DNA of 52,239 bases from Lachnospiraceae bacterium (GTDB lineage: Bacteria; Bacillota; Clostridia; Lachnospirales; Lachnospiraceae). This document shows positions 25,678-34,806 of the stretch, one piece after another (the first letter of the stretch is position 1; each line of letters begins with the position of its first letter). Under the pieces are notes generated by a model, which saw only the letters and a program-made list of their open reading frames with translations, was not told where the DNA came from and did not search any database. The position numbers and the translations under genes are program-made. The DNA lies in the NCBI GenBank assembly GCA_900772845.1, contig CAAGSD010000129.1, positions 1 to 52,239 of the forward strand. The letters are read 5' to 3'.

Positions 25678-26778
25678 TCAGCCAACCTCCTTTACAGCCT
25701 TGCCCTGCTTCAGCTTCCTGCCGAAAGCGGACAGCCATTCTCTTACCTTGGGAGTACTTAACACTACCAGCAGGATGACTACTACTGCTTTATAAGCAGG
25801 CAGTGCATCGGACTGTACGTCGAATTTGTATAAGGTGGTGGTCAGGAACTGAATGACGTAAGCGCCCAGAATGGAAGCTGCCATGTTAAACTTACCACCG
25901 CTTAAGGAATTGCCGCCCAGTGCTACTGCCAGGATGGCATCCATCTCGATATCCTTTGCGATAACGGAGTAGTTGATGGAGGACAGACGGCTGACCTTGA
26001 TCAGAGCTGCCACCGCCACACACAGTCCCAGGATCACGAAAGTCAGGAATTTGATAAATTCGGGATTCAATCCGTTTAACTTGGAAGAATTCTCATTGAT
26101 ACCAACGGACTGGGTGTAAAGTCCCAGTGTTGTGAACTTCAATACCAGGAAGATCACCAGTACACAGGCCGCCGCAATGAAGAACGGGGTGGGAATGGGG
26201 ATTCCCGGAATAAAGCCACCGAAATAGCTGAAGGTCGGATCACTTACGATCGGAAGCTCGTTGTTATTGATCCATGCTGCAATAGAACGTCCTGCCGTGT
26301 AAAGGATCAGGGTCGCTACCATCGGCTGGATCTTGAAATAAGCTACCAACACACCGTTAAAGGCACCGAACAGCATTGCTGCCACACATGCTGCCAGAAA
26401 TGCTACGATAATGGGAGCCTGTAAGGTATCGGGTCTGGAATTGGTGCCGCACAGTACCCGCAGGATCACGCTGCCTGCGATAGCGATGGCAGCGCCCACG
26501 CTGATATCCTGTCCGCCGGAAGCGGCAGTAACCAGTGTCATGCCTATGGCTAAAATGGCCAGTTCGGAACCGTAGTCCAGGATTGTCATCAGGTAGCCGG
26601 ACAACACCGGATCTCCTGCGCTGTTATATCCCAGTGTGATCTTGAAGAAGCTGGGATCTGCGATCAGGTTAAACACTGCCAGGATCACCAGTGCCGCAAT
26701 GGGAATGAAAATCTGCTGGCGGAACAATCCGCTCAGGAAATTTTTCTTTTCTTTTTGTACTTTCTTTTCATTACTCAT
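25678..26778 (-). CDS. ytfT: Sugar ABC transporter permease (YtfT-like)
   Basis: 366 residues from the ATG at 26778, which overlaps the ytfR stop (ATGAGTAA) and has GGAGGTGAG just upstream. The permease core reads LAIGMTLVTAASGGQDISVG near 76-95, AYFKIQPMVATLILYTAGRS near 147-166 and ILAVALGGNSLSGGKFN near 282-298. It pairs with the YjfF-like protein to form the membrane pore. The overlap gives tight stoichiometry with the ATPase. Confidence 0.88.
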   Translation of the reverse strand: MSNEKKVQKEKKNFLSGLFRQQIFIPIAALVILAVFNLIADPSFFKITLGYNSAGDPVLSGYLMTILDYGSELAILAIGMTLVTAASGGQDISVGAAIAIAGSVILRVLCGTNSRPDTLQAPIIVAFLAACVAAMLFGAFNGVLVAYFKIQPMVATLILYTAGRSIAAWINNNELPIVSDPTFSYFGGFIPGIPIPTPFFIAAACVLVIFLVLKFTTLGLYTQSVGINENSSKLNGLNPEFIKFLTFVILGLCVAVAALIKVSRLSSINYSVIAKDIEMDAILAVALGGNSLSGGKFNMAASILGAYVIQFLTTTLYKFDVQSDALPAYKAVVVILLVVLSTPKVREWLSAFGRKLKQGKAVKEVG

Positions 26779-28303
26779 GCTTACTCTCACCTCCGGCAAT
26801 CGTACTCATAATCTTGGTCTGGGTCAGATCTTCTCCGGACAGTTCTCCTACCACCTTGCGGTCTCTCATGACTACCAGTCGGGAGCAGGTACGGAGCATC
26901 TCGTCGGTCTCGGAAGAGATGAAGGTCACGCTCATGCCTTCACTTGCCAGCTTCAGTACCAGCTTCTGGATATCCACCTTGGTACCGACATCGATACCTC
27001 TGGTGGGCTCATCCAGAATCAGATATTCCGGATGGGTCAGAAGCCATCTGGCTAAGATTACCTTCTGCTGATTACCGCCGGACAGCGACTTGATGGGTGT
27101 CTCGGCCGATGCCGTCTTGATATCCAGCAGTTTGATGTATTCGTCTGCAAATTTATTAGCTTCCGCCTTGGAAATAGGGTGGAAGAATCCACGAAGTACC
27201 TGTAATGCCAGGATAATATTCTCTCTTACGGACAAGTCACCTACGATACCGTCACGCTTACGATCCTCCGGCAGATAGCCGATTCCACAACGCATAGCAT
27301 CCAGAGGCTTATTGATCTTGACCTGCTTGCCGTTCTTTTTCACCGTACCGCCGATGACACGGTCAGCACCGAAAATAGCGCGGACGCACTCGCTTCGGCC
27401 AGATCCCAGCAGTCCTGTGAAACCGTTGACCTCACCCTTCCTGATATAGAAATCAAAAGGCTTGATTCCGGCATCGCTGCACAGATCTTTGGTCTCAAAT
27501 AAGGGCTCTCCGTTCTCCGTCTTCTGTTCCGTGGGCTGCTCGCCTTTGATATCGGACAGGTCATCCAGTTCCTTGCCTAACATCTTGGATACCAGCTGTA
27601 CTCTGGGCAGATCTTTGATAGCATATTCACCTACCAGGCTGCCGTCACGCATAACGGTGATCTTGTCACACACTTCATATACCTGATCCAGGAAATGGGT
27701 TACGAAAATAATACCTACACCTCTCGCCTTCAGGTCTCTCATCAGGCCGAACAGCTTCTCTACTTCCTGCTCATCCAGGGAGGAGGTGGGCTCATCCAGG
27801 ATCAGTACTTTACAATCCATATCTACTGCTCTGGCAATGGCTACCATCTGCTGTACGGCGATGGAGCAGCTTGCCAGCTGCTGGGACGCTTTTGCGGGGA
27901 TATCCAGATTCTGTAAGATCTTGTCTGCGTCCTCATTCATTTTTTTCCAGTTCTGATAGATCTTGTTGGAACGTCCTATGTACATGTTCTCTGCCACAGA
28001 CAGGTTCGGGCAGAGTGTGATCTCCTGATATACGGTACTGATGCCCAGCTTCTGCGCCTCCTGCGGAGAGTGAATGGATACGGCCTTGTCATTGCCGTCA
28101 ATGAAGATCTGGCCTTCATCCTTGCTGTAGACACCTGTCAGCACTTTGATCAGGGTTGACTTTCCGGCACCGTTCTCTCCCATGAGCGCATGGATCTCAC
28201 CTTTGTTCAGATGGAAATCCACGCCCTTCAGAGCACGTACACCGGGAAAGCTTTTGTGAATATTTTTCATTTCCAATACTGTGTTATTGTCCAAAAGTTT
28301 CAC
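26771..28303 (-). CDS. ytfR: Sugar ABC transporter ATP-binding protein (YtfR-like, duplicated ATPase)
   Basis: 510 residues with two ATPase domains, as in RbsA/MglA/YtfR. Domain 1: Walker A GENGAGKST near 43-51 and Walker B ILDEPTSSLD near 166-175. Domain 2: GLLGSGRSE (degenerate Walker A) near 295, signature LSGGNQQK near 409-416 and ILDEPTRGIDVG near 430-441. Powers uptake through YtfT/YjfF. It begins a second transcript segment: a terminator and three 10-bp repeats separate it from the binding-protein gene. Confidence 0.9.
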   Translation of the reverse strand: MKLLDNNTVLEMKNIHKSFPGVRALKGVDFHLNKGEIHALMGENGAGKSTLIKVLTGVYSKDEGQIFIDGNDKAVSIHSPQEAQKLGISTVYQEITLCPNLSVAENMYIGRSNKIYQNWKKMNEDADKILQNLDIPAKASQQLASCSIAVQQMVAIARAVDMDCKVLILDEPTSSLDEQEVEKLFGLMRDLKARGVGIIFVTHFLDQVYEVCDKITVMRDGSLVGEYAIKDLPRVQLVSKMLGKELDDLSDIKGEQPTEQKTENGEPLFETKDLCSDAGIKPFDFYIRKGEVNGFTGLLGSGRSECVRAIFGADRVIGGTVKKNGKQVKINKPLDAMRCGIGYLPEDRKRDGIVGDLSVRENIILALQVLRGFFHPISKAEANKFADEYIKLLDIKTASAETPIKSLSGGNQQKVILARWLLTHPEYLILDEPTRGIDVGTKVDIQKLVLKLASEGMSVTFISSETDEMLRTCSRLVVMRDRKVVGELSGEDLTQTKIMSTIAGGESKHE

Positions 28304-28310
28304 CCCTTCT

Positions 28311-28340
28311 GTTATCTGATATTATCTGATATTATCTGAT
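28311..28340. repeat. Three tandem 10-bp repeats before ytfR
   Basis: The unit (A/G)TTATCTGAT occurs three times with no gap. It lies between the terminator of the binding-protein gene and the ytfR start, in the ytfR leader. It may affect translation or be slippage-prone. No regulator match is known to me. Confidence 0.7.
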
Positions 28341-28375
28341 AAAAGAAGCGCGGAGCTAGCATGCGCCGCGCTTCT
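28340..28375 (-). terminator. Terminator between the binding-protein gene and ytfR
   Basis: A 10-bp GC-rich stem AGAAGCGCGG/CCGCGCTTCT (28344-28353 and 28366-28375) with a 12-base loop; TTTTATC follows on the minus strand. In transporter operons such a partial terminator lets the binding protein be made in excess over the membrane parts. Confidence 0.75.
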
Positions 28376-28391
28376 GGTCGTTTACGTCAGA

Positions 28392-29435
28392 TTAGATACC
28401 GTAGTTGTCTACATCTTCCTGAGTAATAGTGGTTGCATCGAAGCCCTTCTCATCCATGATGATGGTCTTCTCGGAGATGGTCTCACCGTTCTCCAGCTTC
28501 TTGATGATGTCATTGATGTAGGAAGCCTGGAAAGGATTGCACTGTCCATCGTAGTTCCAGTTGCCTGCCTTCAGCTCTTCCAGAGCCCACTTGTTGCAGT
28601 CAAAGCCCATTACGATGACGTCTTTGCCAACACCGTGGGAGATATTAGCCTTATCCAGAGCTGCTACTGCACCCTTAGCCATATCATCGTTTTCAGCATA
28701 GATTACGTTGAAAGGAGTACCGGCGTCGATTACGGACTGTACGATCTGCTGTGCTTTCTCTGCGTTCCACTCAGCGGTCTGCTGTGTTACCAGATTGAAA
28801 CCGTCGTTTGCGGCTGCGTCATCCAGTGCACCGGTACGTCCCTGCTGTGCTGCGGAACCCATAACACCCTGTAAATGGATGATGTTGTATTCGCTTAAGT
28901 TCTGGCTCTTTAACCAGTCAACTGCAGTCTGGCCTTCCTTTGCCATATCGGATACGATGGATGCCTCATACAGGCTCTCATCTGCATCAATGGTACGGTC
29001 GAAGAGGATAACTCTGATACCTGCATCCTGTGCATCCTTCAGTACGGAATCCCAACCTGCGGTATCTGCTGCGGACAGAAGTAAGTAGTCAACGCCATCC
29101 TGGATGAACTTCTGAGCTGCTGTGATCTGCTCATCGTTCTTTAAGCTGTATGCGAAAGATGCTTCGTATCCGTTAGCTTCGGTAAAGGTCTCCTTCATAT
29201 CCTTATCGTTTGCAGTACGGTAACCGGACTCGTTAGGGTCGTTGTTGATGATACCGACTTTGATCAGATCTCCGGAGGAGCTGGATGCTTCTGCGCCTGC
29301 GTTTGCGCTTTCGGTTGCTGCGCCTGCGTTTGCGCTTCCGGTTGCTGCGCTGCTGCCTGCATCAGAGGAGCCGCATGCTACAAGGCTGAATACCATGGTT
29401 GCTGCCATTACTGCTGCTAAAATTTTCTTCTTCAT
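28392..29435 (-). CDS. ytfQ: Sugar-binding lipoprotein of the ABC transporter (YtfQ-like)
   Basis: 347 residues from the ATG at 29435 (GGGAGG 7 bases upstream). A lipoprotein signal ends FSLVACGSS. A low-complexity Ser/Ala/Gly linker of about 35 residues holds two copies of a 9-residue repeat. The periplasmic-binding domain follows: VGIINNDPNESGYRTANDKD, FIQDGVDYLLLSAADTAGWD and VIYAENDDMAKGAVAALDKA. It feeds YtfR-YtfT-YjfF. Close family members bind galactofuranose; araA and the arabinose-type regulators nearby make an arabinose- or furanose-type ligand plausible, but the ligand is not decided by sequence. Confidence 0.85.
   Translation of the reverse strand: MKKKILAAVMAATMVFSLVACGSSDAGSSAATGSANAGAATESANAGAEASSSSGDLIKVGIINNDPNESGYRTANDKDMKETFTEANGYEASFAYSLKNDEQITAAQKFIQDGVDYLLLSAADTAGWDSVLKDAQDAGIRVILFDRTIDADESLYEASIVSDMAKEGQTAVDWLKSQNLSEYNIIHLQGVMGSAAQQGRTGALDDAAANDGFNLVTQQTAEWNAEKAQQIVQSVIDAGTPFNVIYAENDDMAKGAVAALDKANISHGVGKDVIVMGFDCNKWALEELKAGNWNYDGQCNPFQASYINDIIKKLENGETISEKTIIMDEKGFDATTITQEDVDNYGI
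29293..29346. repeat. Two 27-bp direct repeats in the lipoprotein linker
   Basis: Units 29293-29319 and 29320-29346 differ at one base and keep frame (nine codons each). They encode the flexible linker between the lipid anchor and the binding domain; length may vary between strains by slippage. Confidence 0.75.
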
Positions 29436-29491
29436 TGTGTAACCTCCCAATTTGTTTTTGTTCTCCAAAGAACTATTTCTTTGATGATCTT

Positions 29492-29587
29492 ATTGTAAAG
29501 CTTAGCCGGGAAAAAAACCATGAAGATACCTCACGGAAAAGTTGATATTTTTATGACAAAAAAGAACCACCAGCGTAAAAAGTTGAT
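29492..29587 (-). promoter_or_regulatory. Binding-protein promoter region with two direct repeats
   Basis: A -10 box TACAAT (29497-29492) has no good -35 box, as in activator-dependent promoters. The 10-bp sequence AAAAGTTGAT occurs at 29537-29546 and 29578-29587, 41 bp apart (four helical turns), about 50-60 and 93-102 bases upstream of the expected start point. These are likely sites for an AraC-type activator, best candidate the YesN-like regulator at 31101. Confidence 0.5.
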
Positions 29588-29605
29588 TTTCTTACGATAG
29601 TGGTT
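29558..29605 (-). terminator. Terminator after the histidine kinase gene
   Basis: AACCAC and CGTAA arms (29565-29570, 29574-29578) pair with TTACG and GTGGTT (29592-29596, 29600-29605). The stem is followed on the minus strand by CTTTTTTG. It separates the two-component genes from the binding-protein promoter; one AAAAGTTGAT repeat lies in the loop. Confidence 0.7.
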
Positions 29606-29613
29606 TATTTTTT

Positions 29614-31056
29614 TCATAAGCAGTCGGGAAGTCTTACCGTTACACAGGTGCCTTCTCCGTAAGTACTGGTAATGGTAATACCATAATTTTCTCCGAAATT
29701 CAGACGGATACGTTCATTGACATTATAAAGGCCGTAGATATCCGTCTCCCGGACATTTCTGTTGCGAATGCCTTCCCGTACCTGTTCCAGCCGCTCCGGT
29801 GTCATGCCTCTCCCGTTGTCGGTGATCCGCAGGATACAGTCTTCGCCGTCCCATGCTCCATCGATCCGGATCATTCCTTTGCCACGTTTATTTTTAATGC
29901 CGTGGTACAGGGCATTTTCCACCAGGGGCTGTAAGGTGATTTTGGGAATCCGGCAGTGATTCAGTTCTTCCGGAACACAGATCTCATATTGGAGGATGTC
30001 CTGATAACGCATCTGCTGTATCTCCAGGTAACTGCGGACGTGCTGCAGTTCTTCTTTTACATCCAGAATATCCTGTCCCTGATTCAATGATATCCGGAAA
30101 AAGTCCGACAGACTGCCTACCATGCTTACGACTTTTTTCTGTTCACCGGCTTCCGCCAGCCATACGATAGCATCCAGCGTATTATATAGGAAGTGCGGGT
30201 TGATCTGGGACTGCAGCAGTTCGAATTCCGCCTTGCGCAGTCTCACCTGCTCCGTTTTCACCTGCTCTAACAGTTCGTTGATCTTGTCGATCATGGTGTT
30301 CAGGGAATCACTGAGCACCTGGGCCTCCACGCCTCCCGTCACATCGGAGCGGACCGTCAGATCTCCCTTCGCCACCTGATCCGTCACCTGGGTCAGCCGT
30401 CGGATGGGTCTGGTGATACTCAATGGAATATAATAGGAAAGGAATAAAAACAGCATCAGTATCATGGCAAAAGCGATCACAGAAAACCGGAGCATATTAA
30501 CAAAAAAATCCTGGTACTGTTGTCTGCTCTCCTGAATGCCCCGGATCTCATAATAAATATACTGGGACATAGTGTCTCCCACCAGGGAGGTCACGATCTG
30601 TACATCGTTTTCCCAGATTTCTATATTATCCTCATAACGGTTGCCCTCCCGGATATTTTCCTCGATTCTTCCTACATAGGTAGCAAGATTGTTCAGGTAT
30701 TTTTTGACACTGGTCAGTCGTTTCAGGTTCTCCTGAGATTCTGTCAGCTGCTCCAGTCCGGCCACGATGTCATCTGCTTCCGCCAGCATATCATGCAGAC
30801 TGGACTCCTCCAGTGTCTTGTTGCCTACGATGAGGAGATAAGTCTCATAGTCAAAATCTTTTTGGAAATCCAGACTGAACTGACTGGCCATGACGGAGGA
30901 ATTGATCATATCCTCGTATCTGCGGTTATTGTTCCAAAGATTATAGAAGCAAAAGATGAGAAATAACACAAACGGCACCAGCAGGCAAAGATAAGAGTAT
31001 CTTATCTTTGCCACCAGTGTCGAATGATCGTAAAGTTCTTTTATCTTTTTTCTCAT
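29614..31056 (-). CDS. Sensor histidine kinase (YesM-like)
   Basis: 480 residues. TM1 near 20-40, an extracellular helical sensor to about 185, TM2 near 190-212, and HAMP near 212-265. The His_kinase domain has the phospho-acceptor motif QINPHFLYNTLDAI near 286-299, and the ATPase N, G1 and G2 boxes follow (LVENALYHGIKNK, TDNGRGM, GIGLYNV-like IYGLYNV). It phosphorylates the AraC-type response regulator encoded 44 bases upstream. YesM/YesN pairs usually control carbohydrate uptake next to them, here the transporter at 24651-29435. Confidence 0.9.
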   Translation of the reverse strand: MRKKIKELYDHSTLVAKIRYSYLCLLVPFVLFLIFCFYNLWNNNRRYEDMINSSVMASQFSLDFQKDFDYETYLLIVGNKTLEESSLHDMLAEADDIVAGLEQLTESQENLKRLTSVKKYLNNLATYVGRIEENIREGNRYEDNIEIWENDVQIVTSLVGDTMSQYIYYEIRGIQESRQQYQDFFVNMLRFSVIAFAMILMLFLFLSYYIPLSITRPIRRLTQVTDQVAKGDLTVRSDVTGGVEAQVLSDSLNTMIDKINELLEQVKTEQVRLRKAEFELLQSQINPHFLYNTLDAIVWLAEAGEQKKVVSMVGSLSDFFRISLNQGQDILDVKEELQHVRSYLEIQQMRYQDILQYEICVPEELNHCRIPKITLQPLVENALYHGIKNKRGKGMIRIDGAWDGEDCILRITDNGRGMTPERLEQVREGIRNRNVRETDIYGLYNVNERIRLNFGENYGITITSTYGEGTCVTVRLPDCL

Positions 31057-31100
31057 AAGAATCCTGCCTTTTCCACACTCATTTTCATCGATAATGGTGG

Positions 31101-32705
31101 TTAACTGTTCCCTCCGCGATACTGGGTAGGAGTCATTCCCTGGGTCTTTTTGAACAGATAAGAGAAGTAATGAGGATCCTTATATCCTACCTCCTGACTG
31201 ATGAGGCTGCTGCGTTTACCGGTACAGCGTAACAGCTCTTTCGCTTTATTCATGCGGTAATCCGTCAGATATTTGATGAAGCTCTGCCCGGTCTGCTGGC
31301 TGAAGATCATGCTCAGATGGTTCGGTGAGAAATTCACATGAGAAGCTAACAGGTTCAGGGAAAGTTCCTCATCCGCATAGTTCTCGTCAATGTATTTCAT
31401 GACCTGATCCACCACATCGTCATAGCGGCTGCTTACAGCTTTGTCCCGCACTTCCAGTGCCTTTTGCAGGATTCTGATAATGTAATGCACGGCGCTTTCA
31501 CTATCCTGTAATGTTTTTTCATCCTGATTGGGCGTCTCTAATTCCTCTGTGTTGGTCTGAAAGCTTTCCATAAAATCCACCACGCAGAAATACGCATCCA
31601 TGGTAATATACTGTCGGAAAATATTGGATTGCAATGCTTTGGTACTGAGATCCTGGAAAAATTCCTCTACAAAGTAGATCACTTCTTCACTGTCTCCCTG
31701 TTTCAGGAATTCCTGGATCCGTGTCCGGTCGATCTGTTTGGGATTGACTTCTTTAATATCAAAGGTATCTGCACTCTCTGCTTCCTGTGAAAGTCGTCCG
31801 CTGTCAAGGATCCTGCTGTCCTGCACCAGATATCTGTGTGCAAAAGCGTGGCTTGCCTGTTCGAAAGAAACCGGAAGTTCCCGCAGACGGTTCACCGGTC
31901 TGCCAATGCCGCCAAAATATCTCACATGTTCATAGCCTTCCATGATGTCCTTGATCTTTTCTATGTATTCCTGCTGTAAGAGCGACAGCTGCTCTTCGGA
32001 ATCTGCTTTTAATAAAAAGGCCTTTCCTTCCAGATTGCGGTCAAAGGCGATAACGGTCTTGCCGTCCTCCAGACTGCGCAGTTCCTGCTCAATGCGGATC
32101 ATGCTCCCGGAATATTCATCCTGTGCATGGCGAAGCGACTGGGTCTTGAACAGGATAATATTATACCAGGGTGCCGACAGATCGATACCCAGTCCCTCTG
32201 CCGCTTCCAACAGCTCTGCCACGGTATTTTCTCCGGTGACCAGCTCCTGGAACAGCTTTTTCCGCTCTCTGAGATTGTTTTCCTCCATCTCCTGCTGATA
32301 CCGTTCACGGATCTGCTGTGCTCTTCTTTTTTCTTCGATCTTGGTGGAAAGCTCGTCCAGTTCCGCTACCAGTTCTTCTCCGTTGATGGGTTTGGACAGA
32401 TACTGGGCCACTCCCAGTTTGATGGCTTCTTTGGCATACTCGAATTCCTGATATCCGGACAGAATAATGATTTCCGTATCCGGCAGCTCTTTGCGGATCA
32501 GACGGCTTAATTCCAATCCGTCCATAAACGGCATCCGGATATCGGTGATGACGATATCCGGACGTAATTTCTGGATCATGGGATAGGCCAGCTCTCCGTC
32601 ACCGGCCTCCCCACAGAACTCATAGCCATGAGCCTTCCAGTCTATATTGTTTTTAATTCCTTCTCGGATGACAAATTCATCCTCTACTAAAAACACCTTC
32701 AACAT
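31101..32705 (-). CDS. Response regulator with AraC-type DNA-binding domain (YesN-like)
   Basis: 534 residues from the ATG at 32705 (AGAAGGG 11 bases upstream); the longer frame adds 14 unconserved residues. Receiver domain 1-120 with MLKVFLVEDEFVIREGI, the phosphorylation Asp in DIVITDIRMPFMDG near 55, and LSKPINGEEL with the conserved Lys near 105. A long linker follows, then an AraC double helix-turn-helix over the last 100 residues (LNLLASHVNFSPNHLSMIF and VGYKDPHYFSYLFKK). It likely activates the binding-protein promoter through the direct repeats at 29537-29587. Confidence 0.9.
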   Translation of the reverse strand: MLKVFLVEDEFVIREGIKNNIDWKAHGYEFCGEAGDGELAYPMIQKLRPDIVITDIRMPFMDGLELSRLIRKELPDTEIIILSGYQEFEYAKEAIKLGVAQYLSKPINGEELVAELDELSTKIEEKRRAQQIRERYQQEMEENNLRERKKLFQELVTGENTVAELLEAAEGLGIDLSAPWYNIILFKTQSLRHAQDEYSGSMIRIEQELRSLEDGKTVIAFDRNLEGKAFLLKADSEEQLSLLQQEYIEKIKDIMEGYEHVRYFGGIGRPVNRLRELPVSFEQASHAFAHRYLVQDSRILDSGRLSQEAESADTFDIKEVNPKQIDRTRIQEFLKQGDSEEVIYFVEEFFQDLSTKALQSNIFRQYITMDAYFCVVDFMESFQTNTEELETPNQDEKTLQDSESAVHYIIRILQKALEVRDKAVSSRYDDVVDQVMKYIDENYADEELSLNLLASHVNFSPNHLSMIFSQQTGQSFIKYLTDYRMNKAKELLRCTGKRSSLISQEVGYKDPHYFSYLFKKTQGMTPTQYRGGNS

Positions 32706-32863
32706 TTTATGTAATACCCTTCTTTTATCTGTCCGGCAGGTTCTCACGAATCACTTCACCGTAATTCATTTCCGTGATCCTGTACGTTTTTATTATACAT
32801 GGATTCTCTGCATCAGAACAGGTATTTCCGGAAATTTTCTGTAACAATTGTATGCTTCCGTAT

Positions 32864-34360
32864 TTAACGATAAAATACCTCTCCCAGCATCAGGTCTCTC
32901 TTCAGATCACGGATTTTGGTGTCCTTATCAATGTACACTGCCTCAATCCCCATCATCGCTGCCCAGTCACCCATCTGCTCAGCAGTCAGATCGTAGGTGA
33001 ATGCGGTATGATGTGCGCCACCTGCCAGAATCCATGCTTCCGCACCGGTATACATATCAGGTTCCGGTGTCCAGAAATTCGTAGCAACAGGAAGCTTCGG
33101 CATAGGCTTCTCTACCCTCTTGCAGTTGACATCATTGATGATCAGACGGAAACGATTACCCAGGTCGATCAGGGAAGTGGCAATACCATGTCCTTCCTTG
33201 GAAGTAAATACCAGTCTGGCGGGATCTTCTCTGTCTCCCATGGACAGGGGCTGGCACTTGATACTGATGGAGCCGTCTGCAATGGTAGGGCAGATTTCCA
33301 GCATATGCGCTTCCAGAATGCCTTCCTTGCCCTTGACCAGATTATAGGTGTAATCTTCCAGCATGGACGTACCCTTGGCGTCCTTCATTCCCTTGGTCAT
33401 GATCTTCATCAGGCGTACCATGGCAGCTACCTTCCAGTCGCCCTCTGCGCCGAAGCCGTAGCCCTTCTCCATCAGTCTCTGGATAGCCAGACCGGGCAGC
33501 TGTTTTAATGTACCAAGATCACCGAAATGAGTAACGATGGCCTGATAATTCTTCTCCTCCAGGAAACGTTCAAATCCCAGTTCGATCTGTGCCTGTACCG
33601 CCACATGCTTCTTAAACTCCTCGGGATCTCTTCCTTCTAATAAAATATTGTATTTCTCATAATACTCGTCCACAAGGGCATTGACATCGGATGCAGAAAC
33701 GGCATCCACACTCTCTGCGATCTCGTTGACAGGATAAGCATCCACTTCCCAGCCGAACTTGATCTGTGCTTCTACCTTATCGCCTTCGGTTACCGCTACG
33801 TTACGCATATTGTCAGCCACACGCATGACACGGATATGGCTGCTCTCTACCACGCCGACAGCGGTGCGCATCCAGGATGCGATCCTGTCCTGTACCACGG
33901 GGTCGGACCAGTGGCCGACCACAACCTTGCGCTCCATGCGCATACGGGTCACGATATGGCCATACTCTCTGTCACCGTGGGCGGACTGGTTCTCATTCAT
34001 GAAATCCATGTCGATGGTATCATAGGGCAGTTCTTCGTTGAACTGAGTATGGAAATGCAACAGGGGCTTGCGATACTCCTGCAGACCCAGGATCCAGGAT
34101 TTTGCCGGGGAAAAGGTGTGCATCCAGGTGATCACACCGGCGCAGTTCTCATCCAGGTTCGCCTCGTTAAAGGTACGACGGATCAGTTCATTGGTGATCA
34201 GGGTCGGCTTCCATACCACTTCATAGGGCAGTACGCCGGACGCATTCAGTGCATCCACGATTTTGTGAGAATGTTCTGCCACTTTCGCCAGGCACTCATC
34301 CCCATACAAGTCCTGTGATCCTGTGCAAAACCAGAATTGATAGCTTTTTGTCTGTAACAT
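32864..34360 (-). CDS. araA: L-arabinose isomerase
   Basis: 498 residues, full length. YQFWFCTGSQDLYGDE near 7-22, WMHTFSPAKSWI near 79-90, HFHTQFNEELPYDTIDMDFM near 101-120 and FGAEGDWKVAAMVRLMK near 302-318 match AraA, including the Glu/His metal ligands. It converts L-arabinose to L-ribulose in the cytoplasm. AGGAGG lies 7 bases upstream. It stands alone: araB and araD are not here. The 450-base region upstream carries a 10-bp inverted repeat and a minus-strand terminator, so leader control is likely. Bases 32706-32863 hold the regulator leader only. Confidence 0.95.
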   Translation of the reverse strand: MLQTKSYQFWFCTGSQDLYGDECLAKVAEHSHKIVDALNASGVLPYEVVWKPTLITNELIRRTFNEANLDENCAGVITWMHTFSPAKSWILGLQEYRKPLLHFHTQFNEELPYDTIDMDFMNENQSAHGDREYGHIVTRMRMERKVVVGHWSDPVVQDRIASWMRTAVGVVESSHIRVMRVADNMRNVAVTEGDKVEAQIKFGWEVDAYPVNEIAESVDAVSASDVNALVDEYYEKYNILLEGRDPEEFKKHVAVQAQIELGFERFLEEKNYQAIVTHFGDLGTLKQLPGLAIQRLMEKGYGFGAEGDWKVAAMVRLMKIMTKGMKDAKGTSMLEDYTYNLVKGKEGILEAHMLEICPTIADGSISIKCQPLSMGDREDPARLVFTSKEGHGIATSLIDLGNRFRLIINDVNCKRVEKPMPKLPVATNFWTPEPDMYTGAEAWILAGGAHHTAFTYDLTAEQMGDWAAMMGIEAVYIDKDTKIRDLKRDLMLGEVFYR

Positions 34361-34404
34361 AAGAATACCTCCTGTAAAATAAATGCAATTCGATATTCTT
34401 ATTT

Positions 34405-34436
34405 TACAACTTGTATGCTTCTGCTAACAAGTTGTA
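34405..34436. promoter_or_regulatory. Inverted repeat operator candidate upstream of araA
   Basis: TACAACTTGT (34405-34414) and ACAAGTTGTA (34427-34436) are perfect inverted arms 12 bp apart, 45 bases before the araA start. Size and symmetry fit a repressor operator. The TTGT/ACAA half-sites recall AraR of Bacillus, but the spacing differs and no araR gene is in the window. Confidence 0.5.
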
Positions 34437-34601
34437 TATTCTTAGGATAAATGGAAACCTTGTTGGTCACTCCAAGTAATCCTCCTGCCTTTCCGAACAG
34501 CGGTTTTGCTCCCCGTCCTGCTGTATCTTTATGGTAACAAGTCTTTGGGAAAACCGCAATCCATTGTAACGAGACTGTCGGATTTTCGGTTTTTTGCACA
34601 A

Positions 34602-34638
34602 AAAAATTCCCCTCGGTGAGGGGGAGTGTACCGAGGGG
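34602..34638 (-). terminator. Minus-strand terminator in the araA leader
   Basis: CCCCTCGGT (34609-34617) and ACCGAGGGG (34630-34638) form a 9-bp GC-rich stem with a 12-base loop. AATTTTTTT follows on the minus strand. No minus-strand gene lies upstream (the next gene is the divergent AraC regulator), so it either attenuates araA transcripts starting at about 34640-34700 or stops antisense RNA. Confidence 0.6.
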
Positions 34639-34738
34639 CATAGAGAGAAAAGTATTTTGAAAGAGGCGGGTTCCTTTTTCAGTTATTATAATAGCGCAAT
34701 TAATTCATATTTACTGCTGTTTTTATAGCTTGTTTTGG

Positions 34739-34767
34739 TTGAAAATACTGTTTTTTTGTGGTATTCT
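34739..34767 (+). promoter_or_regulatory. Vegetative promoter of the AraC regulator
   Basis: TTGAAA (34739-34744), a 17-base spacer and TATTCT (34762-34767), with a start point near 34774, 33 bases before the ATG. Confidence 0.65.
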
Positions 34768-34806
34768 GACTGTAGAACTGGGATACACAGGAAACGAGAG
34801 GTAACT

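Noticed and set aside
28311..28340. CRISPR-like repeat
   Set aside because: The three 10-bp copies are adjacent without spacers and no cas genes are present.
34399..34641. 80-codon minus-strand frame upstream of araA
   Set aside because: It spans the terminator hairpin and the inverted repeat, has no ribosome binding site and no family-like composition; it is leader sequence.
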